DNA from: Anoplolepis gracilipes
Taxonomy: Eukaryota > Arthropoda > Insecta > Hymenoptera > Formicidae
Assembly: GCF_047496725.1 (NCBI RefSeq)
Contig: NC_132974.1
Location: forward strand, 13,425,001 to 13,489,000
DNA: 64,000 nt
Direction: 5' to 3'
Below are positions 40,632 through 54,158 of the stretch, one piece after another. Under the pieces are notes generated by a model, which was given only the letters and a program-made list of their open reading frames with translations, had not been told where the DNA came from and searched no databases. Each line of letters begins with the position of its first letter. Positions within the stretch are counted from its first letter, which is position 1. The position numbers and the translations under genes are program-made.

Positions 40632-42996
40632 AAAGCGTACGATGGGAAATTGTCATTTCCGCCGATCGTGTCTGATAAACTTTCGGTTTCCGAATGCAAA
40701 TACGCGACTTCGATAGTTGAGGCGGCCCTTCGAGAGTTCAGATCCCTCGAAAGATTTCGATAAAATCTTGATTTTATTCCAATTTCCTCTTCAGATGTAG
40801 ATACAAAGTGCCGCGTATATTTTCTATAATATTATTTTACTAACCCCCGCACATATGCGGGTCATATTTGCGCGTAATTTCTCCTCTCTTCTCCATTCTC
40901 GTTAATTACACAAAAGTCTCATTAAACAGTCAACGATACCTGGAGCGACGCCATGGATGGCCGAAGAGAAAAGCAGAGAGAGAAGAATATTTCTCGGTTG
41001 AAAAAGAAAAAAAAAATAAAAATAAAAAGAAAAAACGCTCGTATAAAAAACGTTTCTTTCCGACAGAAACGTGATACATGTTTTCAAAATCACTAAAAGT
41101 CCATGTCGTAAAGTTCATCCTTTCGTTAAGTTTTCTCCCGGGACGTATCTATAATTATAGATATACTGCGAGTTGCGAAGATGTCATCATCTTTGCGAAA
41201 GGTAAAAGTCATTAAACACGAGAGAGACTTTTCCATCTTTTGCTCTAAATATTTAATGACGAATTAAAGATGTATAGATAATCAAGCAAAATGTACAACT
41301 AACTTTCGATAATTCATTTCAAATTGATTATTATTATTATTATTATATTATTTTTCAAGGATCGTCAAGAATGAATACTCGCCGTTTTGTAATAATTTTA
41401 CAAATGTATATTATATTGTTAATCTCTCATCGTTACGTTTACTTGTTATTGTTACTTCACTTGATTATTTCGCTCGATTCTCTTTACGAATTTAGTTGAG
41501 AAATGTAACTTGCCACGTCAAACAGACTGTAAAAGAGAGAAAAAGCTTTCCCGCATAATATCCCGCGCGCATTTTGTAGAATCACGGTCTGTGATGGAAC
41601 TGTTTCCGACGTAGGTGCACAAGCCGGATCATATTAAATATGAATCCGCAACTCGGCTATCCATCTTGAAAGTTTTGACGCGTAAGCGCATTTATCGAGC
41701 AGAGCGAGCGAGCAAGCGAGCGGAGTAACGTTGCTTCCCCCATAAAACCTTAAAGTAACCGCTTGCAATGTAATCGAACGGCAGACAATACCCGAATGTG
41801 ATGTCGAGCAGATCAATGACCGAATAAGTACAAACGTGACACGAACAAAAAGAAACTCCTAAAGAGAAAAAAAAAAAAACTAGAGAAATTAAAGGTAATT
41901 AAAAAAGATAATAAAAGAAAAGATATATAAAATGTTTTTCTATAATCTTAAATTAGAGATTCTTTCGAAATAATAACTTTAATATGATTTTATATCATCA
42001 AAAGTAGAAAGAAATTATGCAAACATATGTATTATAAATTTTTATACCCAGAGAGAAAAAGATTGTTCAAATTATATCTCGACATCTCGAATTTCTGATT
42101 TATTTCTTTTTCTTTTTACCCTTTTTTCGTCTCTCCCTTTCTTGTCGAATAAAAAAATATGAAAATTAAATTACTGCAACTATAGAATGAGCGAATAGAG
42201 GAGAGAGAAAGAGAAAAAGAGAAAGAAAGATTGAAAAATTGAGCGCCAAAGTATATAAGTCAGCTCGCCGTTGTCCGAACCGTAAAATATTTTTATCAAA
42301 TGTCTCAGAGCCAGTAATTTAGCGCGTGAAGGAAGCAGAGCGAAAGAATTCTATGCCTGACCGACATTACTGACCGCCACGACCGCCGCAAAACTCGAAG
42401 TTCGTCCATAACGAATCACCAGAAGTGCAAGTCTGGCTTCCGGCCACCGAAGGGATAGAAATCCATCGCGCCGCACGTACGAAGGCACGTCAATTTCCGC
42501 CGAAGCCCTTAATCGTCTTCTACTTCCACCAGGGAAGGGTGAAAGGGATAGAAGGGAGAGAGAAGGGGAGAGGTAAGGGGATACGCGCGCGCGCGCGCAA
42601 ACGTGTCTCTATTTTCTGACACGATACGTATATGTCGTCACGTCATTTGCACCGATAATGATGCGATTGGAAAGTCGAAAATGGAACAAGAAATGTCCCC
42701 GGCATATGTCACCTCTAGGAAACAAAAATATATATGTAACTTGAATAAAAATTTTGTAAATACAGTTGAAACCTGGAGGTAGCCCCCTGGCGCCTTTATT
42801 TGTTGTCCGCCGTTTCGGAATGGAAAAATTAATCCACCGAAAAAAGTTTCACAGTTGGGTTGTCTACTCTGACACGTCAATATAGTTGACTAACCCACGC
42901 GGTGGCTTCCGCTGCTCTCTTTCACAGATTTCGATTTTTCACGCGAAATCTCTTTTTCACGGTTGCACGCGTTTCTGTAGGAGCAACGGTTTGTCG

Positions 42997-43027
<31 letters not shown>

Positions 43028-43878
43028 GTTTTTTATTTCGGCATACATATGTCTATCATTGTTCATCAGGAAATCATGGAAGCGTCATTATTTCCATTAA
43101 AAGTTCGTTAAAAATGATACAGCCGGCAATGCCGCACTCGTTAATTGTGCGTATACATAAATATTTCACGCTTTAATAATAAATTTATACGATTCGAGAA
43201 AATTTGACTGTATTCATTATTATTCGCGAATTAAATGTTGCATTAATGAAATGACATTCTACAATATTCGTGCCTTATTAACGTTACATGGCATTTCGTC
43301 GCGGATGCGAGTACGGCTTGATGTATTTCTCGAACCCGAGGAGTCTACGTTGATGCGTTACGCACGAGTGACGTGGCGATGCATTAGTGGCGATTCGCGG
43401 TGACGCGCGAACGCGGCCGTTAAGATCGTTAAAGTGATGAATCGACCGGCGAGGGCAAAGGGCAAGATGCACCCGGGATGACGAAGGGCGAGTGGTAAAT
43501 CATGCCTCTCGCCCGGGTGCGCGCGCGCACGCGATGGCGACTCGAACGATGACTTCCTGGACGATGGCCAAAACCGACCGGCGAGCGAACGAGCCGGAAA
43601 GCCGGCTGGAAAGCCGTGCATGTGTGTCTGTGTACGTGTGTAGCTTGAGGGGGTGGGAAGATTGGGGGGATGAGAGAATGGAAGGGAAATACAGAAAGTT
43701 GGGCGAGGTCAGAGAGTTGGGTGACAGCAACCGGCAGTCTCCGGAACGGCTGCCTCGTGTTCGCAGAGCGTTGTTTGATAAGGCGTCCACGGATAACGTT
43801 AATATAAGTTTGATCCTTTCACGGTATCAGATTCGTCGGCTGAATCAACTCGCACGGATAAATACACGAGAAACGAAG

Positions 43879-43932
<54 letters not shown>

Positions 43933-45989
43933 CATGACATTATTTTGACGATCGGAGCTACTTTTCACAAACTCGACCATGTTCGGCAGCCTTATTCGCG
44001 TGTTTATTTCGAAACAGTATCATCGATCGTCGATTGAATTTCTGAGGGGGAGGGGGGGGGGCGGATTCGGTGTTAAGAAATTTATTACTCTACCGCGATA
44101 GACATAAGTACTTTGGTCCATATTCTTTATCGTAGTATTAAACGAGGTACAGTTCGAACCGCTCTGCCGTGCCGTATAGTTTCGCGCGAAAGTAGTATAA
44201 ATCAGTAAATGGTCGGACATTCGTTTCCGGGGATATAATACCGTGATTATATTTTGGCGCGATATATACGATTACAGATTTTTCTCCCCGTCTGCCGTCT
44301 ACCACGAAACATGGTACTATAATAACGTAGCGGGATTTTATATATTTTAAGCTCTTGCGCAAAGAGCTTGAATACACCAACTGTCGCGTAAAATAATAGT
44401 ATAATCATTTTACGGCCCCCGCGTTATGTGCCGTTTGTCGATCGCATCACGCTCGTGTTTTTTCTCGAGGATAAAAAACGATCCCTCTTTCTCGATAATG
44501 TATGCGATAAGTAATACCGTTTTTTTTTTTTTTTTTTTTTTCTTTTTTTTTCCCAACATTGTAAAAAGGTCATATATCGCGACGCTCACATCTTCGGATA
44601 AACGGCGAAACGCGATTGAAACGCATCGAATCGAACGGGCGGAATCTCTCTCTCTCTCTCTCTCTCTCTGTTTGTCTGACGATATATATTACACGCTTTA
44701 TACATGTCCATTTTGCGCAAATAGGAAAAAGAACACGAGGACATTCTACGGATATTCTCGATAATCCAGAGACTATAGCCGATATCCAATATAATATTTC
44801 CGGAATTTTCCTTCATACTCGCCGATCGGCGAGCCGGAAAGATCATGAATAATAAATGTTGCAAGGACTTCTGTTCATCGGTCTCTTTCCTTTTTCACGA
44901 TCTTACTCGTATCGATTATCTCCATTTCATCTGCGATCTCTCTTTATATACTATATAAGTTTTTGCCGTTGACTTTTGCTCAGCTAGTCAAGTTCAACGG
45001 GTTCAAGTTGACACAACGAACTTTGTTCTAGATTAAATAAACACATTAATTAAGTATGGGGCGATAATAGACGGAAGCATAATCGATACGTATATACATA
45101 TAATATTAGCGATACAGCCGAGAGCGTTTTCGTTCAGTCAAATTGTTCCCCGAGTCGGAATCTCGTCGAACACGTTATCTCTATCTTATTTTTCTTCGCG
45201 CAACTTTTTAATTTCCCACTTCCATTATACCTCGGCCGGCTAAGATTTAACTTAAAACTCTGTTAAAAAGTTGGTCCAACATTAAATCGATTAAAGTTTT
45301 TGTCATTTATCTACTCCCCCGAACAGGTTAATTCGTAAGAAACCATTACGAGCATCCCTTACATACATAATTCACTTATGACAATCTCATATCTCTTATG
45401 ATAACTTTATTTAGAGAGATTGCAAACTAATTGCGAAATGCTTGTGATCAAATCCATTATTTCGAGAGAAGCGGTTCTCTCTATAAAAATTCACCCGTTT
45501 CTTCTGTTTATCGCGATAAAAATCTCCCTTGTAATTATTCATTTTTGAGAAAAAACTCAACACCATGGGGTGTTTTCCTCTCATTAAGAAGTGCGAACTG
45601 ACAGCTCCTCTGAGATTTTTGTGCGTCAGGTGTTTTTTCGCAACGCTCGTGAATCAAAATTAGAGTACGAGCTATTGTAATACTTGTCGGCGCAAACCGG
45701 ATCCCTTCGCCGGAAGTTTGTGAAATCCCGAAAGACGGGCGGACACGAACGTACGCATAGCGTAATTAGCCGTCAGACTTTACCGCGTACGCGGTTGGAA
45801 CAATCGAGGTAAACGGGGTTAGTTTCTAATGCACTCATTTTTCGGAAACCATTCTATTCCAATCTAATACAAAGTTTAATTTAACGGTTTACCTTATAGC
45901 GTACAAATTTCTCTACAGAAATTCGATATTCTGACATTTTGAATATGAAAGACACTTAATTTTAACAGTATTGTGTTGTAAAATAAAAT

Positions 45990-46629
45990 AACAATTTACA
46001 AATTGGCTAATGAGGGCCCAAGCTCAGTTATTAGTGAGCGCACAAATTTATTTATTTTTATTATTAAATACTTGCTAATCTAACTATCCAAATACGAACG
46101 TTCCGGTTAATTTTTTGACCAGCAATTACATGTAATTAAAAATAAAAATTTGAATCTTGTCTCGACTGTGGATCATTAAACATCACATCAAAAGTAATTG
46201 TAATTGTTAAGCATTGGATACCGATAGCCTTGCATATTGAGATTTAATACGCGCCACACCTCCTGGCTTTTCACCTAGAGAGGAGTGTTTATTTTATTGT
46301 TAATCTTCACCTTCTTGGCCGTCGGTGTTTAATCGATATGACAATACCATCGGATTAATTTTAATTTAATTTTAATTTAACGTAATTTTAATGGTACTGC
46401 GTTAAATATGTTGCGTTTTATTTTTATTTTTAGTTGTAAGTAATTGCGCTGGAGCTGGTCAGAAAATTGACCGAAACGTTCGTATTTGGATAGTTAGATT
46501 AGCAAGTATTTAATAATAAAAATAGATAAATTTGTGCGCTCACTGATAACTGAGCTTGGGGGACCCTCATTAGCCAATTTGTAAATTGTTGTTATTTAAC
46601 TATAGAGGACCGCCTTAATTTGGTTATTG
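45990..46629 (+). mobile_element. Retroposed element copy 2, with inverted 5' arm (Penelope-like candidate)
   Basis: It is flanked by the 14-bp direct repeat ttgtaaaataaaat (45976-45989 and 46630-46643). The first ~160 bp (45990-46150) are an inverted copy of 46425-46595 near the right end, lacking about 8 bp (ctccagcg). The remainder matches the element at 26896-27382 in the same orientation. A partial inverted copy at the 5' end, variable-length target duplications and a hammerhead-like core are together typical of Penelope-like elements (established for that group); applying that here is inference. Confidence 0.74.
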
Positions 46630-47048
46630 TTGTAAAATAAAATGTTTAGAATAAAATAATGATGTTTTTTTTTTTTTTTTTTCCTTAAACAATCGATACA
46701 AGTTTTCTCAGTTCCACAAAGGCGTAGGGGGAAAGGGAAGAGAATTTAAGAAAGCGAACTATTTGTTTTCTCCTGTACTAAGCCTGTTTCTACGAGGAAA
46801 GCTCATGTAACTTTGAAACGTTTGCATTTTTATTCAGGTATAACAACCAACTTTTTCCTCTTTGAAAATCGATAGAGAAAAGTTGAATCTACAAACAGCT
46901 TGAAAGTGTTTTATACTTTATCCGCCATAAAAGCGAGACTTTTAACGGAGATTTTTCTCAAAATATCGTTTTAAATTAACAAAGTCCCCTCTCCCCTCTT
47001 CGCCCCTCTTTGATTCTCACAAGAGCTACTCTCGGATTATCGATCATT

Positions 47049-47093
<45 letters not shown>

Positions 47094-48023
47094 TAGATAT
47101 ATTCTTCTAACGGATCATGTGTCAATCGCGTAGCATAATTGCTCGAATGTGAAAAGAAGAGAAGAAACTGCGAAAAGGGACTGCCGGTGACAGTTGAACG
47201 ATTCTCTGTCGGCTCCTTTTTTTTTTTTCTTTTTCTCATCCCTCAAAAGAGACATGTTCGACGATCACAAGTCTGACCGCGTATCTGTCGACAGTCGCTT
47301 ACGGAAATCGCCCCGAGTGTTTCGTTTTAATTAAATCAGCAATCCCCACCGCGTAACATACATATAAGTGTTCTCTCTCATAAATTAATTAAAAAGCTTC
47401 GGTCAATAGAATATACGCGATGCGTAGTAACGCACAAAAATAATTTCAGGGAAAAGTAACTAAGCGAAATATTTTGATATAATTATTAATGAGATGCTCT
47501 CCCATTGAATTCTCGACACAAAAGTCTCTGTGATTCTCTACATATTATACATTTCGTTAAATTTTAAACTTTTAATTTTAAACGACTGCGAAACTCTGTT
47601 GGATTATTTACGCTGGCGCGTGCAATATTCGTTCGATATCAATTAGAGTTAATTGGAATTACGATTATGAAATTACTACGATTCGGCCGGCTATTATTTC
47701 TGATCAATAAAATTTTCTACTGCTCTCTCTCTCTCTCTCTCTCTCTCTTCCCGCACGCGCTTTAGCATGTCACCACTAGAAAAAAAAAAACAAACAAACA
47801 AATTCTCCCCATGCGAGATAAAAGTAAATTGTAATCCGTGTGTAATCCAAAATTTATCGAGACAATACGGCGCTTTTGCCAATTCAGTTTTAAATGAAAT
47901 TTCCGATAAATAATATAGATGGGTGTTGAATTTGTTTCGATTGTTCTTGGAAAGATTTCACTGCATACCACAACACACGGTATATAACACGTACACCTTC
48001 ATCCCCCTTCCCTCCATTCTTCG

Positions 48024-48061
<38 letters not shown>

Positions 48062-49188
48062 GAGAAGAAAATAGCGTGAAACCTCGCGGGCAATAAATCT
48101 TGGCGAAATGCATTCGATCAGGATATGACTGGCGGAGTTGGAATCACTGCGCAAAAACTCACCGTGATGCCCGCACACGCGTGCCGCGCTGTTGCGTGCA
48201 TATTCACGCGTGCCACCGGATGAAAATTCAGTCAAATTAACCATAAATCATCGGGCCTGAGATCGACGGCGACGATTATTTATCGTTTGCGCGGACACGC
48301 AAATGGTTTTTCAGCTATTACTCCGGGGGTGAATCGGAAATAACGACAGACGCAATCATAAATACCGGTGGGTCATCGGGATCGCTATATTCTTCTCCCT
48401 TCTTTCCTCACTCACCCTTCCTCCCGAATATACGAGCGCAGAAATTGGATAGACGCTAATTGAGAGCATGTAATAAAACCGTTTAAAGAATGATCCCTTG
48501 TTAGTTGATTTGGGAAAATCAATTATTTCCGGACATGCAATTCTCTCCGCTGCCATCTCTAGATGATTTACAATGAAACTTTATGAATGTTTACTGCCGG
48601 ATGTGTAGTTACTTTTAAACGAGTGAAGGATACGATTCACTTTTTCAAACTATAAACCCGAGAGAAAAATACTCTTTTTCCTAGCATTTCATGATTGATG
48701 GCTAAAGAATCGATCGTGTTAATTTCAACCATTATATAATTATAACCAATATTTTCCTTCGGTTTTATCCTCGGTGAAAGGACAATCTAAAAAAAAAAAA
48801 AAAAAAAAAAAATATGAACATATTTACACGTACGTCTAGAAATTATTCCAATTATAGATCGCCCGCAATATTTCAAAAATATTCGGACAAAAATGAACGA
48901 TAATTTCAAGCTTGCTGTTTATCGCATCCTTCTCGTCGGATTGTCCGACAAAGGGAATCGCGCGATGGTCTAATTTTATTCGAGATATGAAAATAATAAA
49001 CGAATCAATGCGCGCATTCGATTTATCTTTGGCGAAACGAATATATATAATTATTGCGGCGCGACGCGAATCAAATTTCGTTAAACCGCGTATGATGTCT
49101 TTTTTTTTGTCGTGATAATAATAACAGATAATAATCCGAAAACGATGGGATAAATTGGTCTATAGTATGCCAGACTTCCCTTTCGCAC

Positions 49189-49221
<33 letters not shown>

Positions 49222-49380
49222 CCTTTTATTCGTTTCCCGCCAGAGCGATCCATTAATTTCCATTAACCATCGACAAAATTCGTCCATCGATACTCGTCGG
49301 GCGCTGACAACTCCAGAGGAAGTCACTGGGATGGGGAAACAGAAGCCAAATGATACGCGCGGGTACACGCTGAAGGGTGC

Positions 49381-49405
49381 ATACATACATACATACATAC
49401 ATACG
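49381..49405. repeat. (CATA)n microsatellite
   Basis: Six tandem catac/atac units. Confidence 0.9.
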
Positions 49406-51004
49406 CGCACCCTTGGTTACGTATGGAACTTCTGCCTTTGTCACGTATTTTTTTATACCTGACTCGTATATAAACCAATAATTCCCCGGTAAAAGCTACT
49501 CCTACGGGAAACGACGGGAAATACGGGAGCGTAGGTTGCAGGAGATGCGAGAGGGATGAGGGACAAAACACCCCCTCGCACGCGGGAGCTCTCCGACTTC
49601 TCGTTTGTATTTGTTCCATTCAATATTGAACGTATTATTGCATGATACCGATCTATCGCAGCGATTGTCAACGTGCACGCACGAGTGTGATTGACGTGTA
49701 AAAAAAAGTGTTTGAGTAAAAAAATTCCATGTTTAACGATGGCAAACACGTACACAAGATCGTTTGTCGATATACTTGCGATAATTATATGCAAATTTTC
49801 AATGCAAACGGATTTTACGTGATAAAGATGGATCTTTAATGACGCTAGAAGAGCCTTTCTTTTTGCGTCAATTTTTATAGATAGAAACGAATCTCGATAC
49901 CGTAACACGTGTCCTTTTTTTCTTCAAAATTCTACACACGTGCGCTAAAACTTATTGAAATTAATGCGTGTTGTTTCTTCACCTGCGTTACCATTACAGG
50001 AGAAAGTTACCTCACCCTTGGCGTCCTCTTTCTTCTCGTGTACCTTCCGCAAATCCCTGTAATCTAGTACGTAACTAGTTGGAAACTTGGTGAATGCAGA
50101 ATCACTACTAATTCTGCTACGTAAACTTATTTGGCGGTCACCCTCTATTAGCTGTTTTGATATTTTAGAGCTCTATCTACAGTTTATCAAGTGCAACTAA
50201 CAGATCAAAAACGATAAATAATCTCTGTTGAGAAATATTAGCTAATTCAGTCTGTTAACTAAGGAAGAATATTTTCCCTCGCTTATCTCGAAATGTCAAA
50301 TAAGATCCGAATTTTTGAAAATGGGACCAGATTATTTCTCTTCGTCAAGAAACAATATAACATATAAAGAGAAGTCACAATTACAAAAAAAAAAAAAAAA
50401 TGGAGAAGAATAAACAAAAATTAAAATAGTGTGATTTTCACACATTTTCAGTAAAATCTATAAACGCTGCAATTTAATACAATTTGCTAAAAAAAAATTA
50501 TATTACTCTGTTTTACACAAATACAATTGCGTTACATTACGGAATCGCACAAGTGTAATAAATACTTTACTTTCGATGTAATAAAAAAAAAAAAAGGAAA
50601 ATTAAGTAGAGAATTCAGTGATTATACGATTCACTAGGTAATGCGTCGTCATTCATCAATATATCTGTCACGAGTTGGGGCGGCCTTTAGTACTGACGCG
50701 CCAATTTGGATGCATCGTCCCTGGCGGAACGCTGTATCATAACCACCGGCAAAGGGTTAAAGGGAGCTTATTACTTTACGAGCACCTGATACTACGCATG
50801 CGTGTTTATGTCTGTACACAATATAACGTCGTGTACTCTCACGCGTCGCACTCCAGGGATAATATCGGAATTAACGAGATGAACATGGATACATTTTTTT
50901 TTAAAGAAAAATAACAGACTTTATTGCGAATGTATCTAACTTATCTTACATTCTCTTAAGCTCGACAGCTTGATGATATTTACAATGCTTTTCTTAATTA
51001 TAAT

Positions 51005-51012
<8 letters not shown>

Positions 51013-51063
<51 letters not shown>
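51013..51063. repeat. (TA)n microsatellite, first of a close pair
   Basis: 51-bp TA tract. A second equal-length (51-bp) TA tract follows at 51185-51235, 121 bp away. Confidence 0.95.
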
Positions 51064-51065
<2 letters not shown>

Positions 51066-51182
51066 CAAATAAATATATCTCTTCGTTCAGGCATGCCGTG
51101 GTCTCTCTTCTCTCGACGAATTACATGATTCTCGAGAGTCCAGAGAAAAGATATCGAAGGAATATTTTGACATTTTTTTAAC

Positions 51183-51237
<55 letters not shown>

Positions 51238-53305
51238 TTAAAAGCGCAAATTCTATGAAATGATAAATTATAAATGATGTCGACATCGAGTTCGCATTAT
51301 AACATACGTGCAGGCGAGCGAGGCTATCGATAAACGTATCCCCCGTTGAACGGAATTTAATTTCTAGATTATTAATCTGCATTATATTCCGAATGGCGTG
51401 CAGGATAATAGAGAAATATCGATAATTGCATGAATGGGACACGTTTGATTAAATACCGTGACTTTCTCATATGGATTTTATAATAACTCATAAGCCAAAC
51501 AATTGGTCACGATTAATTGTTTACGACAGATTCCTGTGATGTCGTAAACTTGTCGTAAAAATTGTCAATTAATCGAATCATGTTTCTATCGCAAAAATTA
51601 TTATTACACAATGATGGAAAAGCTAGTGTAAACGCCAACTAATTTAGGATGTATAATAAGTGATATGTAGCATAAAAAAATATTTCTAATAAATAAATTT
51701 ATTTTAAAAAACCTATTAACTTTATAAAAAAAAAAAAGCTATTAATTGAACCTATTGAAAAGTCGATACTTTGGCCGTATCGAGAATCACGTAATACCTC
51801 AGTGATGAATGCTATGAGAACGACATGGAAACTTGTTTACTTTCTCTCTTTCTCTCACACAATCACTCTTTTTTTTTCATCTACATTATAATTAAGACAC
51901 AACAATGCAAGTGCTAATACTATCATTTGTGCAGCGAATACAATCGCGCGCTCGTGTGTATGTGTGTGTACGTATTACGTGTCTCTCTCTCTCTCTATAG
52001 ATAACACGTAACAACACTCTACGTTGGATCCCAGAAAAATATAGACTCGTTCATATCCGGTCCTTTAGCCGGGATCTCGTCTGACATGTTGCATTTGTAC
52101 AAACGAGCATGCCAAACAAACATGTCAAACGCACCGCAAGTGGCCCGCAACGCGGCCCTGCAACATTTTCCTCCCCTCCACCCCTCGGCCCTATCCAAGT
52201 TCCATTTATCAACAACGCTTCGCATATTATTTATGTGTACCGGGAAATGTTTATCAAAGAATGAGCAGTTATTTTAATTATTTTAATTATCTCGGCTATT
52301 TTTAATTAGGTAAAATTTCACGTGTAATTCTATCGTGCATTCGTGTGTCCTGATAATAAGTTTCTTTTTTTTTCTTTTTTTTTTTTTTTTGCTTTTTTCG
52401 TTAAACTACCTTCTTTTGAAAACGTATTGTGCGAAATAAAACAAAAAGTAGTCTTTAAATATAATTCTTACGGATTGCTCTCGCTGGATTGTGCGCGGAA
52501 AAGGAAAATGGACCTGGCCCCCGAATACAGTGCAAAAGTGTTGGTATAATACGTAGAGGAAAATTGATCTAAGACATACCTAGAGGAGCTCTCGGAGCTC
52601 TGTAATAACCTATCGACGACTCGCATCTGTTTCGAGAGGTGAATAGTTATACCGGGTTCTCTCTCTTCTCGAACCAAGACGAATAACGCGCGTCAATTTT
52701 GCTACTTCTTGAACTTTCAACAAAGTCGAAGACACTTGGGCTCACGGCGATCGCGTTCTTTAACGAAACACACTCGCGTTCTCTCGAGCAAAGGAACGTA
52801 TCGTGATTTCATCCGCCGTTCTTTGAACGAGCATAGAAATTCTTTGCTCTACTTAGATTCTTCTGCGTGATCTATCCCTCTCTCTCTCTCTCTCTCTCTC
52901 TCCCTCTCTCTCTTTCTCAGTAGTCGTTCAGCACGAATCGATAGATCGCGATTATTCGATGAAATTGATTTCAGGGCGACGATAGCTCGTTCGTTCGTTT
53001 CGCACGAGCGCCCTTCTCCGAAATCGAAGCGGAAACGTGCCGGAAAGACACGTTTGCCTTTTCTTCCCTCGTCTCGCTATAAATCTTTAACCCCCTTACG
53101 AAGGGTCGCGGCCCTTTTTCTCCGACCATTCTCCACATCCACATGGTTCGCGAAATTCCGACTTTTCGCGCGTACTCGTCGTGGGTAGCATGCGCGCAAT
53201 TAAGAGACAGCTCGCAAAGGATCTCGCAGGTTAATAACGAGTATTTTTATTTCATTTTTATCTTTCCACGATTTTTCTATCGCGTAAAGGAAAAGAAAAG
53301 AAAAG

Positions 53306-53337
<32 letters not shown>

Positions 53338-54041
53338 AGATCTTCAGTCAGTCTTGAGTGACGGTATCGTACCGACTTGGCGGATCGCGGATCGCGAACG
53401 ATCGGTCGAGGTGACTCTCTCCGGCACATCGGGTCTACACGATCTACTTTATTATCGTTCGATATTTCCACGATGTGCATCTTGCCCCGACGATTTTTCT
53501 TCCGCGCGCGATCCCATCCTCTTCTATTCTTCCGGTGTTCGGTCATACGTATCTTCTTCAAGTGCCCTTCTCACTCTTCTCGTCCATTTAACTCTTAATA
53601 CTGATCTGCCACACCGTTGCTTACTCTCGTGATCGTGATTATCTGACCAACCTCTTGCTCACCAGCTCGTAAATGAAAAAAACATATTCTGTTTGAAGAA
53701 AGGAACGGGCACTCTTTCTTCCTCGACATATATTTTTCCCTCTTCTCTCACCCTCCCACCTCTCCCCTTTTTTTTTGCCCCGAACGCTCTTCTCCCTTTT
53801 CGGCCTCTTCGGTCCCCTTCGACTATTCTTCGAGCACTCTTCGAAAATAAGGAATATATTCTCTCTGAAGCAAAGCACGATAAAAGTCGAATGACTCTCC
53901 CTCTTCCTCATGTCCTAGAGACTTTCTTCATCTCGTAATTCTTCTCGCTTGATTCCCCATCTTTTGCCTCCCTCCCTCTTCCTCTCGCGCTCCCCTCTCC
54001 TCTATCTTTCGAAGGTAAAAAGTGATCCTGGCCGGAGCCAA

Positions 54042-54158
54042 TTACGTGAAGTATCTCATAAGGAGAATAAGCGTCATTGGCATAATGGCAGAAAGATTTG
54101 GCGTCGAGCTACCGTTGAGCATAGCGCATTCCTCGTGCGTGTAAGACGCGCAGTGCGC
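54042..54158 (-). CDS. Terminal exon E of the cysteine-rich gene, with stop codon and GPI-type tail
   Basis: The acceptor is GTTACAG. The frame begins AHCASYTHEECAMLNGSS, then TPNLSAIMPM, a short hydrophobic run TLILLM, and RYFT before TAA at 54042-54044. The order (small residues N-G-S-S as a possible attachment site, a short spacer, then a hydrophobic C-terminal end) is typical of a GPI-anchor signal, although the hydrophobic run is short and the end RYFT is polar. No near, convincing polyadenylation signal was found; the closest AATAAA on this strand is near 53250. Confidence 0.83.
   Translation of the reverse strand, partial: AHCASYTHEECAMLNGSSTPNLSAIMPMTLILLMRYFT

Larger units (their letters stand above)
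37769..45975. other. Intergenic DNA without a supportable gene
   Basis: At 37833-37860 an element-like end (gggtaaactcgggtaagatggcca) appears, with a degraded inverted partner (gaaaagatgacca) near 38042-38054. The rest holds microsatellites, a CpG-rich block at 43300-43800, and open frames whose sequence is dominated by repeats. Confidence 0.5.
46644..54041. other. Intergenic DNA downstream of the cysteine-rich gene
   Basis: Microsatellites, poly-A tracts and a pyrimidine-rich block (52860-54010) that may include the 3' untranslated region of the gene ending at 54042. No other exon is supported; a 136-bp open stretch at 50016-50151 (minus) is listed as a finding. Confidence 0.5.

Noticed and set aside
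43492..44037. Plus-strand 181-codon frame
   Set aside because: Much of its C-terminal part translates the GA microsatellite (alternating Arg-Glu), the opposite strand is also open, and no domain is recognisable.
44140..44180. tRNA B-box-like GGTTCGAAC on the minus strand
   Set aside because: No matching A box, acceptor stem or anticodon arm could be assembled around it.
49453..49908. Minus-strand 151-codon frame containing TLTIAAIDRYHAI, resembling a GPCR DRY motif
   Set aside because: No conserved cysteine sits at the expected distance before DRY, the supposed helix contains a polar HVNHTR run, and no other transmembrane signature or splice context follows. Chance match.
52561..52600. Possible micro-exon between TTACAG and GTATGT on the minus strand
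   Set aside because: Only about 20 bp, a near-palindromic agctccgagagctcc sequence, and no neighbouring exon in phase.
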